This document shows positions 8,289-16,804 of a DNA stretch of 64,000 nucleotides, in pieces (the stretch's first letter is position 1; each line of letters opens with the position of its first letter). Under the pieces are notes generated by a model. It worked only from the letters and a program-made list of their open reading frames with translations. It searched no databases and was not told the DNA's origin. The stretch comes from Cohaesibacter sp. (GTDB taxonomy: Bacteria; Pseudomonadota; Alphaproteobacteria; Rhizobiales; Cohaesibacteraceae). The stretch lies in contig JAOAQZ010000036.1 of assembly GCA_025210795.1 (NCBI GenBank), forward strand, positions 62,001 through 126,000, given 5' to 3'. The position numbers were made by a program, and so were the translations under genes.

Positions 8289-9425
8289 GTGGCTGACTTG
8301 GACCAATCTCAAAAAACTCCTCTTTTCGATTTGCATCAGGAACTGGGCGGTAGCCTTGTGCCGTTTGCCGGCTATGCCCTGCCTGTGCGCTATGAAGCGG
8401 GCATCATGGCCGAGCATATCCAGTGCCGCGAAAGCGCTGCCATGTTTGACGTCTCCCATATGGGGCAGGCCATCCTGATCGGGCCTGATCATGAGACAAC
8501 CGCTCTGGCACTGGAAGCCCTTACCCCCTCTGCCTTTACCAAACTGGGCCATGGCAAGATGCGCTACAGCCTTTTGCTCAATGATGAAGGCGGCATTATT
8601 GATGATTTCATCGTTACTCGCCCGCTGGATCCTGCGCTTGACGGCCAATTGATGATTGTGGTCAATGGCGCTTGCAAGGAAGGGGATTATGCCCATCTTG
8701 AAGCCAAATTGCCTGACAATGTGAAGCTTGAGCGCCTTGATGATCGCGCTCTTATCGCCATTCAAGGGCCAAAGGCCGTTGATGCGCTGATCCGCCATTG
8801 CGCCAAGGCCGATGATTTGTCCTTCATGACCTCCACCCCTGCCCTTGTGGCTGGTATTGAGTGTTTTGTTTCGCGCTGCGGTTATACCGGGGAAGATGGC
8901 TATGAACTGTCTGTTGCCAATGACAGAGCAGAAGAGCTGGCCCGCATTTTGCTCGGTGAGCCTGAGATCGAACCCGCTGGCCTTGGGGCGCGTGACAGCC
9001 TGCGCCTTGAAAGTGGCCTGTGCCTTTATGGTCATGATCTCAACAATGACATTGATCCAGCAGAAGCTGATCTTGGCTTTGCCATTCAGAAGCGCCGCCG
9101 CGAGGAAGGGGGCTTTCCTGGCGATAAGCGCATCATTGATGGCCTTGCCAATGGCACCGCTAAAAAGCGCGTCGGCTTCCGCCTTGAAGGCAAGGCTCCG
9201 GCTCGTGAAGGGGCGATCATTCAGGATCTGGATGGCAATGAAATCGGCACCATCACCTCTGGCGGCTTTGCTCCAACCGTACAAGCGCCCATTGCCATGG
9301 GCTATATCGACAGCGCCTTTGCTGCCGAGGGCACCAAGGTGAAGCTGGTTGTGCGCAAACGAGAGTTGGATGCAACCGTTTCAAGCATGCCCTTTGTTGA
9401 GCAGCGCTATATCCGCAAACCCTAA
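8289..9425 (+). CDS. gcvT: Aminomethyltransferase (glycine cleavage T protein)
   Basis: T protein of the glycine cleavage system: it transfers the methylene group from aminomethyl-lipoyl H protein to tetrahydrofolate and releases ammonia. The 378-residue sequence carries the family landmarks FAGYALPVRYEAGI, MFDVSHMGQ, YSLLLNDEGGIIDDFIV, GYTGEDGYEL and LGARDSLRLESGLCLYGHDL. The GTG start at 8289 has AAAAAGGTG about 5 bases upstream, right behind the riboswitch hairpin. gcvH follows 98 bases downstream. Expression is expected to rise with glycine through the upstream riboswitch. Confidence 0.96.
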   Translation: MADLDQSQKTPLFDLHQELGGSLVPFAGYALPVRYEAGIMAEHIQCRESAAMFDVSHMGQAILIGPDHETTALALEALTPSAFTKLGHGKMRYSLLLNDEGGIIDDFIVTRPLDPALDGQLMIVVNGACKEGDYAHLEAKLPDNVKLERLDDRALIAIQGPKAVDALIRHCAKADDLSFMTSTPALVAGIECFVSRCGYTGEDGYELSVANDRAEELARILLGEPEIEPAGLGARDSLRLESGLCLYGHDLNNDIDPAEADLGFAIQKRRREEGGFPGDKRIIDGLANGTAKKRVGFRLEGKAPAREGAIIQDLDGNEIGTITSGGFAPTVQAPIAMGYIDSAFAAEGTKVKLVVRKRELDATVSSMPFVEQRYIRKP

Positions 9426-9523
9426 AGATTATGCATTGTTTTCTCCGTGATTGCTTGACAAGCGCGGAGGAGCAATCAGACTGATATTCAAGATAAACAA
9501 CTCCAAACAACAGGACCTGACTT

Positions 9524-9898
9524 ATGAGCAAACTTTTTACCGAGGATCATGAGTGGATTAGCGTCGACGGCGATGTCGCAACCGTTGGCATCACAGATTT
9601 TGCCCAAAGCCAGCTTGGCGATGTGGTTTTTGTGGAACTGCCAGAGGTAGAAGCCGAGCTGGAAAAAGGCGGTGATGCCGCCGTTGTTGAAAGCGTAAAA
9701 GCTGCCTCAGAAGTCTATGCTCCCCTTGATGGCGAAGTGGTAGAAGTCAACGAAGCTTTGGAAGAAGATCCTGCTCTGGTGAATAGCGAAGCTGAAGGCA
9801 AGGCCTGGTTTATGAAAATCAAGATTGCTGACAGCAGCCAGCTTGAAGACATGATGAATGAGGAAAGCTATAAGGCCTTTGTTGCCGAACAAGGCTAA
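9524..9898 (+). CDS. gcvH: Glycine cleavage system H protein
   Basis: Lipoyl carrier that shuttles the aminomethyl intermediate between the P, T and L proteins. The 124-residue length is standard. The lipoylated lysine is K59 in [19 protein letters not shown], and the N-terminus ([20 protein letters not shown]) is typical. AGGA lies about 9 bases before the ATG. gcvP usually follows in this order, but here a strong terminator closes the transcript at 9965-10005 and the next gene is on the other strand. The P protein must be encoded elsewhere if the system works. Confidence 0.97.
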   Translation: MSKLFTEDHEWISVDGDVATVGITDFAQSQLGDVVFVELPEVEAELEKGGDAAVVESVKAASEVYAPLDGEVVEVNEALEEDPALVNSEAEGKAWFMKIKIADSSQLEDMMNEESYKAFVAEQG

Positions 9899-9964
9899 CC
9901 TTAGCTTGAGGGCACTGGCTTTCTATCTTTTCCAGCCATGCCTCCTATCGCGATAGAGCCAAGT

Positions 9965-10005
9965 AAAAGAAAGCCGCACTTTGATCAAAGTGCGGCTTTC
10001 TTTTT
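9965..10005. terminator. Strong bidirectional terminator between gcvH and the GGDEF-EAL gene
   Basis: A perfect palindrome AAAAGAAAGCCGCACTTTGA / TCAAAGTGCGGCTTTCTTTT, with A and T runs at its ends, lies between two convergent genes. Both strands give a long GC stem and a T tract, so it can end both transcripts. Confidence 0.92.
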
Positions 10006-10033
10006 GTCTTAATCAATATGGTCTGACTGGTGC

Positions 10034-12079
10034 TTAATACATCTTTTGCCCAGCTTGATGCATTGCTTGATGATAGTCGATACATTGTATGCCATCACAG
10101 CCAGACTGTTCTTCAAGTTGCGCCTGCTCCTGCAGCATAGTGAGAAGTTTAAGCTTGTTCACCGGACGCCCAAAGAGATAGCCCTGCCCGACATCACATT
10201 TAAGGGAATGCAGGAAGTTCATCTGGTGTTCAGTCTCAACCCCTTCTGCAACAACTTTGAGCCCCATACCTTGCGCCAGATGGATTATGCCACGCACCAG
10301 TTTGCGATCATCTTCATTGTCCTCAATATGCATCACAAAGGTTCTGTCGATCTTGAGGCAATCAAGAGGCAGGCTTTTGAGATAACCAAGGTTGGAATAG
10401 CCGGTGCCAAAATCATCCATAGCGAGCGATATTCCCTGCTCTGACAGGGTTTCAAGCATGTTAACCGCTGCCTTGGTATCGCGCACATCAGAGCTTTCGG
10501 TGATTTCCAGCACCAGATGCTCTGCCGCCAAGCCCGTTTCATTCAACACGTCTGCTATTTCGTCAGGCAAATATTGATTGTTTAACTGGGCGGGTGACAG
10601 GTTGACCGAGAGCGAGATCTCAAAGCCAGCCTTATGCCACAAAACAACATCCTCACAGGCCTGACGGGTAACCCACGCGGAGAGTTCATCAATGATTCCG
10701 GTATTCTCTGCGATATTGATGAAATCTATGGGCGGTATCATTCCATGCTCTGGGTGGAACCAACGCACCAGAGCTTCAACACCAATGATACTGGCTTCTT
10801 CATCAGCAGATTTGGGGAACTTAACCTGCGGCTGGTAATGGACTTCCAACCCGCCTGCATCGGATTGAAGAGCAGATCGTAAATCTGCTTCCAAGCCCAT
10901 CCGATGCTTGATTTCAATGCTCATGGATTGCTCATAGAAAGCCCATGTATTCCGCCCTGCATTTTTTGCAGCATAGAGTGCCAAATCTGCATCACGCATT
11001 AGGTCTTCGCCGGTGTCAGACAAATTTGGATAGGTTGAGATGCCCACCGAGGTTGAAATATGAATTTCGAGGCCATTGATGACAAAGGTCGAGGAAAGCG
11101 CGGAAATAATTCGATTCACGACCTTTTCGATATTGACCATGTCAGACTTCATCAGAATGGCAAATTCATCACCACCAAGGCGCACCACAATATCATCAGC
11201 GCGGAAAATCCCTGACAGGCGCCGTGCGGCATTTTTCAAAAGCTGATCACCCGTCAGATGCCCGAAGGTGTCATTCACATCCTTGAACTTATCCAAATCC
11301 AACAAAAGGAAATGAAAACTCTCGCCCTTGGTATTGGCCTCCTTGATGAATTCTTTCATCTTGAGATTGAGATAAGAGCGGTTACCCAGACGGGTGAGAG
11401 GGTCATGTTCAGCTAAAAAACGAACCCGGGCTTCACGAATCTTGATTTTGCGCTCCGCCTTTCGGGCTCTGTAGGCTTCAATTCCAAAGAGTGTGAGGAT
11501 GAGCACCCCGCCACCTGTTGAGGTGATCAGCAGGGTATCAATGCCTTCCAGCGCCAGATCCAGCTTGCCTTGCAAGGTGCTGGCCCGCTCTACGCGAGCC
11601 TGTGCAATGGCGATAGCCAATTGAGTGACGCGATTATCAAACGCTTTGAGCCGATCATTGATTTGCTCCAGAGCGATACGATCACCCGGTTTAAGCTCCT
11701 GAACCAGTGGGTCGATAATTTCTAATTCTTGGCGAATGTCCTTAAACAAAGCCTTGGCAATGGTTACATCCATCCCATCCGAGACAGTGGCTTCCAAATT
11801 GATGGAATGAACCCGGCTCCAAAAAATATCAAACCATGTCAGAACATCGTCATGGCTTGTCTCTTGCTGCTCATTCACATAATCAGCGACTTTGGATTGA
11901 AAACGGCGATATTCCAGCTCAAGGCGCAGGCCCTCGTCGCGGCCAGAGATCAGTTCATAGCCTTCCCCGATCTGCACGCGCACCTTGTCCATTTCTTTGA
12001 AATGCAAAACTTCAAAGAACATCAGCACAGTGACGGCAGCCAAATAAAATAGGGCGAGCCATTTTACCTGCTTTTTCAT
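10034..12079 (-). CDS. Membrane-bound GGDEF-EAL c-di-GMP enzyme, DcpA-like
   Basis: Bifunctional in layout: diguanylate cyclase (GGDEF) and c-di-GMP phosphodiesterase (EAL). Transmembrane helix 1 is at about residues 6-26, a periplasmic helical sensor region at 27-180, and helix 2 at about 183-203. The GGDEF domain (motif GGDEF at 302-306) has an intact inhibitory site RADD at 293-296. The EAL domain has EALVRW at 435-440 and DDFGTGYS. All main catalytic motifs are intact. Its start overlaps by four bases the stop of the upstream SUOX-fold periplasmic protein gene. This is the arrangement known for pruR-dcpA of Agrobacterium tumefaciens, where a pterin-loaded periplasmic protein sets the balance between the two activities. 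Assignment as DcpA-like is inferred from architecture and context. Confidence 0.88.
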   Translation of the reverse strand: MKKQVKWLALFYLAAVTVLMFFEVLHFKEMDKVRVQIGEGYELISGRDEGLRLELEYRRFQSKVADYVNEQQETSHDDVLTWFDIFWSRVHSINLEATVSDGMDVTIAKALFKDIRQELEIIDPLVQELKPGDRIALEQINDRLKAFDNRVTQLAIAIAQARVERASTLQGKLDLALEGIDTLLITSTGGGVLILTLFGIEAYRARKAERKIKIREARVRFLAEHDPLTRLGNRSYLNLKMKEFIKEANTKGESFHFLLLDLDKFKDVNDTFGHLTGDQLLKNAARRLSGIFRADDIVVRLGGDEFAILMKSDMVNIEKVVNRIISALSSTFVINGLEIHISTSVGISTYPNLSDTGEDLMRDADLALYAAKNAGRNTWAFYEQSMSIEIKHRMGLEADLRSALQSDAGGLEVHYQPQVKFPKSADEEASIIGVEALVRWFHPEHGMIPPIDFINIAENTGIIDELSAWVTRQACEDVVLWHKAGFEISLSVNLSPAQLNNQYLPDEIADVLNETGLAAEHLVLEITESSDVRDTKAAVNMLETLSEQGISLAMDDFGTGYSNLGYLKSLPLDCLKIDRTFVMHIEDNEDDRKLVRGIIHLAQGMGLKVVAEGVETEHQMNFLHSLKCDVGQGYLFGRPVNKLKLLTMLQEQAQLEEQSGCDGIQCIDYHQAMHQAGQKMY

Positions 12080-12606
12080 TTCACATTCATACTCTTAATT
12101 TGCCAAATATAGCGGCTGGCATATTTTTTATCAGAAAGTTCTTCGTGCTTCTCAATGGGATAAATAATGCGAGCTGGCCCGCGCTTGCGAATGGTCAGGG
12201 TTTTGCCCTCCTCCATGGTCGCCAAAAGCACATCATATTTATAATAATCTTCTATCGGTACTGTGATGCGGTAATCATCCAGGGCCGTAATTTCCAGAAT
12301 TTTGCCCTTTGCCCCCACATGATCCAACAGATCACGCATCAGGACGCCACTGAACTGGTAGCGTTTTTTTGAATAGAACGTACGGGTGGTGAGGCTTTTA
12401 AATCCGATTTTCTCTAGCGTATCGCGTCCAATTTCGGCTCGTTTGCCTGCGATGGATGGATCAATCAAACCATGAATCGTAAACAGAATTTTCCCGGTTG
12501 GTTTTTCATAGTCAACAGCGAGTGCCGGCACTGCAGATAAAGCCAAGCACAGCATGACTATGCCTAAGCTCGCCCACAGGATTGTTCTGGACTCAGGTCG
12601 CACCAT
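12076..12606 (-). CDS. Periplasmic SUOX-fold, pterin-binding-type protein, PruR-like
   Basis: A 176-residue exported protein with an N-terminal signal sequence (hydrophobic residues about 9-28, cleavage near ALSAVPALA). The mature part resembles the molybdopterin-binding (sulfite oxidase/YedY) fold but is a single short domain. Recognisable pieces are TIHGLIDP, GVLMRDLLDHVGAKGK, ALDDYRITVPIEDY, LLATMEEGKTLTIRKRGPARIIYP and RYIWQIKSM. Proteins of this kind act as periplasmic pterin receptors for the GGDEF-EAL protein encoded directly downstream; here the genes overlap by ATGA. A GAGGGGG-type ribosome site precedes the ATG. The PruR role is inferred from context. The fold call is firmer. Confidence 0.8.
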   Translation of the reverse strand: MVRPESRTILWASLGIVMLCLALSAVPALAVDYEKPTGKILFTIHGLIDPSIAGKRAEIGRDTLEKIGFKSLTTRTFYSKKRYQFSGVLMRDLLDHVGAKGKILEITALDDYRITVPIEDYYKYDVLLATMEEGKTLTIRKRGPARIIYPIEKHEELSDKKYASRYIWQIKSMNVK

Positions 12607-12786
12607 CTTTCCACCCCCTCATCAGTAAGTGCACTATAAGGGTATTGCCGTTTACAGAGAGTAAATTTGGCGGGAAAGACACCACAATGCAAGAAAAACC
12701 TCAATAATTAAAATGGATTAACTTGTGCATGAGTGTTTATACCTAGAATTTAAAACTCCAGATATTATCCAAAACACCCTACAATC

Positions 12787-13458
12787 TTATTGATCTCGCC
12801 AAATCTTCAAAGCTTCAAGCGTTGCTGGAAGATCTTCAAACCGGTGAATCACTGTCTCAGCTCCTGCATCCATCAGGTGCTCGCCATGACCGGGATAGGT
12901 GTGCTTACCCCCGATAAAGCCAATCACCCGCATGCCAGCGGCCATAGCGGCCTGGACACCATGGAAACTATCTTCCACCACATAGCAATCAGAGGGGTCT
13001 TCTTTAAGGGTTGTGGCTGCATGCAAAAAGACATTGGGATCGGGTTTGGGGCTTTTGTTGCCCACTTCAACGGCGGAATAGATGTAAGGGCGAAAACGAT
13101 CCCACAGACCGGTTGAGCGCATGTGATCGGACAGATAGTCCGATTTGGCGTTAGAGCAGACACAGCGAGCATAATCAAGCTCGTCTAGCATGGTCTGCAC
13201 GCCTTCAATCAACTGGACCTTTTCCAGCTTTTTGTCGACCTTGTCTTCAATGCGCTGGGGAATATCATGAGGCAGACCGCGCTCCAGCTCATCTTCCAGA
13301 TGGGTAATAATCTCCTGTGATGTCATGCCCGCATATTGGGCATTATAGGTATCGACATCAAAGTCGATCTCCTCTTCCTTGAACACTTCCGAGGTGGCCT
13401 GCGCCCACAAAATTTCAGAATCGATCAAAGTGCCGTCAAAATCGAATATTACCAGCAT
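12787..13458 (-). CDS. HAD-superfamily hydrolase (beta-phosphoglucomutase/phosphatase-like)
   Basis: A 223-residue HAD hydrolase of subfamily IA with cap domain; substrate unknown. Motif I is DFDGTLID at the N-terminus (nucleophile Asp7), motif II is VCSNAKS, motif III is KPDPNVF with its lysine, and motif IV is VEDSFHGVQAAMAAGM. All catalytic residues are present, so it should be an active phosphatase or mutase for small phosphorylated metabolites. It lies 189 bases downstream of the SURF1 gene on the same strand but is probably a separate unit. Confidence 0.88.
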   Translation of the reverse strand: MLVIFDFDGTLIDSEILWAQATSEVFKEEEIDFDVDTYNAQYAGMTSQEIITHLEDELERGLPHDIPQRIEDKVDKKLEKVQLIEGVQTMLDELDYARCVCSNAKSDYLSDHMRSTGLWDRFRPYIYSAVEVGNKSPKPDPNVFLHAATTLKEDPSDCYVVEDSFHGVQAAMAAGMRVIGFIGGKHTYPGHGEHLMDAGAETVIHRFEDLPATLEALKIWRDQ

Positions 13459-13647
13459 GCTGCCATCCCTGCCCTTGGCATTTCCCTATCGGGTGATGAA
13501 AGGGGGCTATTTGCCGATCCCTTTTATATGCCGCCAACAGATGGCCTCTTTGTGCGGTGGGGTCAATATGTTTATCGCCTCTATGCCTGCAAAAAATGCA
13601 GCAAGGGTAATTTGTGTCTGTGCCTGCCTTGCGGGGCAGGTCTAAAG

Positions 13648-14418
13648 TCACGCGCGTCTTTGTGCAGCAATCAGGCGGCGGCGTTTGAGGAGCCAAGCCC
13701 CATAAACACAGACCAGAACCAGAGCCAGCCCGTACCAGGTCAGCAGATATTGCATGTGATTGTTGGTAAAGACCACACGGGTTTCTCCCCCTTGGGGAAG
13801 GCCAGCTTCGCCTTGCCCTTTGGTGAGATCAATCCAGTAAGGGGCGGTCTTTTCATTCTCTAGGCCCAAAAACTGGGCCATCTCCCAAACTTGGCGGACG
13901 ATCCAGACATTTTTGATGGTGTCGGCAGGGGGGGACAGCCAGCTGCGCGGCTCGTCAAATCGCATCAGGCCGGTAATGACCTGCTCGCCTTCGCTCAATG
14001 TAATGGGGCGGCTGTCAGCTTCTTTCATCCCTTCGGGCACGAACCCGCGATTAACGATCACTTCCCAACCTTCTTTTGTGATAAAGCGGGTCAGGATCAG
14101 ATAGCCCGGCCCAAAGAGCGGTCCGCCCTTGGGGTCTTTTAGCGCAAACCAGACATGGACTTCCCGGCTATGGTCATAATGGCCACTTATACGCACGCGG
14201 CTATAGGCATGGCTTTTACGGGTAATGGCGTCCCAATCTTTGGGGCCCGGCGCTGCAATAGTCTTGACCTCAAGCCGCTCGGTTACATCGGCGATCAGTT
14301 GTTCTTTCCATGACAGACGGTTGAGCTGCCATGTGCCAAGAAATAGCAAGATGCCAAGAGCGATGAGGCAGGCAAGGGTCATAGGCCAAAGCTTTGGAAT
14401 TTTTACCGGTCTTTCCAT
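13648..14418 (-). CDS. SURF1-family cytochrome oxidase assembly protein
   Basis: SURF1 helps insert heme a into subunit I of the aa3 oxidase. The protein has two membrane helices, one near residues 13-32 (MTLACLIALGILLFLGTWQL) and one near the C-terminus (YLLTWYGLALVLVCVYG), enclosing a periplasmic domain with GPGYLILTRFI, EVIVNRGFVP and NNHMQYLLTWYGLA. Those are family hallmarks. The ATG at 14418 (MERPVKIPKLW) is preferred over upstream in-frame starts because GAGAGTGG precedes it and the family begins there. It lies 10 bases after the DUF983 gene. Confidence 0.93.
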   Translation of the reverse strand: MERPVKIPKLWPMTLACLIALGILLFLGTWQLNRLSWKEQLIADVTERLEVKTIAAPGPKDWDAITRKSHAYSRVRISGHYDHSREVHVWFALKDPKGGPLFGPGYLILTRFITKEGWEVIVNRGFVPEGMKEADSRPITLSEGEQVITGLMRFDEPRSWLSPPADTIKNVWIVRQVWEMAQFLGLENEKTAPYWIDLTKGQGEAGLPQGGETRVVFTNNHMQYLLTWYGLALVLVCVYGAWLLKRRRLIAAQRRA

Positions 14419-14428
14419 CAAGCCACTC

Positions 14429-14806
14429 TCAGCCCTTGTCCTGTAACTGGCCTTGTTCGGCCTTGGTGTGATATTGCTGGGCGATGAGGCCCCCTTTGAG
14501 CAAATAAAGGCCAGCAAGCGACATGAGGATGGTCAGCGGCCCCCACAGCACCACATGCAGCCAGACCGGTGGTTCATAGGTAAACTCGGTATAGAGCACG
14601 CCGCCGGTTGCAAGAAAGCCCACAATCATAATGACAAAAACCGCAGGCCCGTCACCGCTATCGGCAAAGGAATAGTCCAGATCGCATGTCTCGCACCGCT
14701 CAGCCAGTTTTAAAAAGCTCTTATAGAGCGAGCCTTGCCCGCAGCGGGGGCACTTGCCTGCAAGAGCTGTTTTGGCCAAAGAGCCTTGATAGTCGGTTGG
14801 CGCCAT
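14429..14806 (-). CDS. DUF983 zinc-ribbon membrane protein
   Basis: A 125-residue DUF983 protein, commonly found in alphaproteobacterial cytochrome oxidase clusters between coxC and SURF1. The N-terminus has a four-cysteine ribbon, CPRCGQG and CETCDLD, followed by FADSGDGPAVFVIMIVGF and two transmembrane helices (about 54-72 and 82-104). The biochemical role is unknown; position suggests oxidase assembly. A terminator-like hairpin lies between it and coxC, so it and SURF1 may depend on partial read-through or their own promoter. Confidence 0.9.
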   Translation of the reverse strand: MAPTDYQGSLAKTALAGKCPRCGQGSLYKSFLKLAERCETCDLDYSFADSGDGPAVFVIMIVGFLATGGVLYTEFTYEPPVWLHVVLWGPLTILMSLAGLYLLKGGLIAQQYHTKAEQGQLQDKG

Positions 14807-14895
14807 ATGCGTGGCCCTTTTGCGCTGTTGCGATCAGATCCCGATCAGGGGCCGCGCCCTTTTTAGGCCTAGGCACCTGACGAGAAGGCACATAT

Positions 14896-14926
14896 TGCAA
14901 AAAAGGGCGGCCACAGGCCACCCTTC
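14896..14926 (-). terminator. Hairpin with T run between coxC and the DUF983 gene
   Basis: On the minus strand AAGGGTGGCC-TGT-GGCCGCCCTT is followed by a T run. It sits about 30 bases after the coxC stop, inside the cox cluster. It probably attenuates transcription into DUF983-SURF1. Confidence 0.75.
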
Positions 14927-14956
14927 TTTTGTTCAAGCATGTGCATAGCCTGCCGC

Positions 14957-15796
14957 TTAGTGAGCGGCGACAACACCCCCTGCATTGCCCCACAGATAGA
15001 TGGCAGCAAACAGGAACAGCCAGACCACATCAACAAAGTGCCAGTACCATGCAGCAGCTTCGAAGCCGAAATGCTGTTTTGGTGTGAAATGGCCTTTATT
15101 GGCGCGAAGAAGGCAGACAATCAGGAAGATGGTTCCGACAAAGACGTGGAAGCCATGGAAGCCGGTTGCCATATAGAAGGTTGCGCCATAGATGCTTTCT
15201 TTAAAGGCAAACGGTGCCACGACATATTCGTAGACCTGTACGCAGGTAAAGATAGCGCCAAGGAGGATGGTGAGGATCAGGCCCCATTTCAGCCCGTCGC
15301 GGTCCCCTTCCACCAGAGCGTGGTGTGCCCATGTTACTGTGGTGCCGGATGTCAGCAGCAGCAGGGTGTTAAAGAGCGGCAAATGCCACGCATCAATCAC
15401 CTCGGTGCCTTTGGGAGGCCACATGCCGCCGGTAAACTCGACCCGGGCGAATTGCTGGGCTTCGTCAAAGAACAGGCTGGCGTCAAAGAAGGCCCAGAAC
15501 CAGGCAACAAAGAACATCACTTCGGATGCGATGAACATGATCATGCCATAGCGCAAATGCAGGGCCACAACAGGGGTGTGGTGCCCTTCATGTGCTTCCT
15601 GGATCACATCGCGCCACCAGCCAAGCATGGTATAGAGAATACCGACAAGGCCGATCAGCATGAACCAGATCGGTCCATCATGGAAATAGGTGATGGCCCC
15701 AACGGCCATGACAAACGCCGAGACCGAGCCGATAAACGGCCACGGGCTGGGATCAATAATATGGTAGTCGTGGTTTTTGGTAGAAGCCTCTGCCAT
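14957..15796 (-). CDS. coxC: Cytochrome c oxidase subunit III
   Basis: Integral subunit III of the aa3-type oxidase, with seven hydrophobic helices and no metal centre. It shows [16 protein letters not shown] near the N-terminus, [18 protein letters not shown] (helix III region), and [14 protein letters not shown] with [22 protein letters not shown] at the C-terminus. The ATG at 15796 is chosen because a GGGGAGAG ribosome site lies about 8 bases upstream; two ATGs further upstream lack one. It follows ctaG in the cox operon. Confidence 0.97.
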   Translation of the reverse strand: MAEASTKNHDYHIIDPSPWPFIGSVSAFVMAVGAITYFHDGPIWFMLIGLVGILYTMLGWWRDVIQEAHEGHHTPVVALHLRYGMIMFIASEVMFFVAWFWAFFDASLFFDEAQQFARVEFTGGMWPPKGTEVIDAWHLPLFNTLLLLTSGTTVTWAHHALVEGDRDGLKWGLILTILLGAIFTCVQVYEYVVAPFAFKESIYGATFYMATGFHGFHVFVGTIFLIVCLLRANKGHFTPKQHFGFEAAAWYWHFVDVVWLFLFAAIYLWGNAGGVVAAH

Positions 15797-15883
15797 ATCA
15801 GGTCTCTCCCCCCAAACATTCATGGGTTCTTGCAAAAAGCGTGCGGGCGGGCCATCTGCACATTGCCCCGCGCCGCCCGCACG

Positions 15884-16507
15884 TTAAGACTCAGCCCCAG
15901 GGCCAGCTTTGTTATTCTGTGTTTCTGTCAAAGCTGCTTCTTCCCGCTCTTTGGGAAAGAAGGTATAGGACAAGGTGATTGTATCGACGGTTGCCAGATT
16001 GGGATCTTTGTCGATGTCGGGATCGACAAAGAAGACAACCGGCATTTTTACAGCTTCTCCCGCTTTCACCTCTTGATAGGTGAAGCAGAAGCAATCGAGT
16101 TTGTTAAAGTAAATCCCCGCTGCAAGGGGCGTTACATTAAAGGTTGCCGTGCCAGCCGATGGGGCGACGCCCACATTGGTGACCTGGTAATTGATCTCGG
16201 CCGTTTCGCCGATTTTCATTGTGACGGGCTTGCTGACAGCCTTGAAATCCCATTCCAGCCCCCCTGCCACATTGGCATCAAAGCGCACTGTCATTTTGCG
16301 CTCAATGATATCAACGGGAGAGGTGCTTGCCTGCTGCGTGGTCCCGCCATAGCCGGTTACCTTGCAGAACAGTTCATAAAGCGGCACCGCGGCATAGGCG
16401 ACCCCCACCATACAAGACACAAAAACAGCCAGACCAATAGCCAGGTTCCGGTTTGTCCGGCTGGCTTTTGTCTCTTTGATCTGGGTCTGATCTTGCTGTG
16501 TGGTCAT
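15884..16507 (-). CDS. ctaG: Cytochrome c oxidase assembly protein CtaG/Cox11
   Basis: Copper chaperone that builds the CuB site of subunit I. A single N-terminal membrane helix (about residues 22-42, LAIGLAVFVSCMVGVAYAAVPLYELFCKVTGYGG) is followed by an immunoglobulin-like periplasmic domain with the copper-binding CFCF motif (KLDCFCFTYQ) and the MPVVFFVDP signature. The length of 207 residues is normal. It lies between the small coxF gene and coxC. Confidence 0.96.
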   Translation of the reverse strand: MTTQQDQTQIKETKASRTNRNLAIGLAVFVSCMVGVAYAAVPLYELFCKVTGYGGTTQQASTSPVDIIERKMTVRFDANVAGGLEWDFKAVSKPVTMKIGETAEINYQVTNVGVAPSAGTATFNVTPLAAGIYFNKLDCFCFTYQEVKAGEAVKMPVVFFVDPDIDKDPNLATVDTITLSYTFFPKEREEAALTETQNNKAGPGAES

Positions 16508-16597
16508 AGATGTCGTTGCCTTACTTTGAGCCTTCTTTGGGCGTTGTGTGCGAACTTGTCACGGCGCCGATTGTTCGGCCAGCGCGTCTTGTTCTGT

Positions 16598-16759
16598 TTA
16601 AAGCGGTCTATTGATGATGCCGGGACCCATTTTAACAAGGGTTACGGCGTAGAAGATGGCGACAAGAATGCCAAGCGTTACGGCAATCGCGACCGAGCGG
16701 CTGCGCTGGCGTTTCTTTTGATCTTCGTTGAGTTGAACCATTTCGGTGATTTCAGTCAT
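16598..16759 (-). CDS. CoxF-like small membrane protein
   Basis: A 53-residue protein in the slot between ctaB and ctaG where alphaproteobacterial cox operons carry coxF. It reads MTEITEMVQLNEDQKKRQRSR, then a single transmembrane helix (about residues 22-43, SVAIAVTLGILVAIFYAVTL), then a short VKMGPGIINRPL tail. A charged head, one helix and a short polar tail fit CoxF-type proteins of cytochrome oxidase assembly. The function is not well defined. The frame has ATG and TAA, and the gap would otherwise be nearly 300 bases in a tight operon. Confidence 0.85.
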   Translation of the reverse strand: MTEITEMVQLNEDQKKRQRSRSVAIAVTLGILVAIFYAVTLVKMGPGIINRPL

Positions 16760-16804
16760 AGGAACGTTCCTTTTAAAGCCTTTTTTGATGCGCCGCTCGT
16801 TTCA

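Noticed and set aside
8262..9284. Minus-strand frame of 340 codons over gcvT
   Set aside because: Antisense shadow of a well-supported gene; no family resemblance and no ribosome site.
9975..9990. TTGATCAA inside 9965-10005 as an FNR-type site
   Set aside because: The spacing is zero instead of four bases and it is simply the loop centre of a perfect terminator palindrome.
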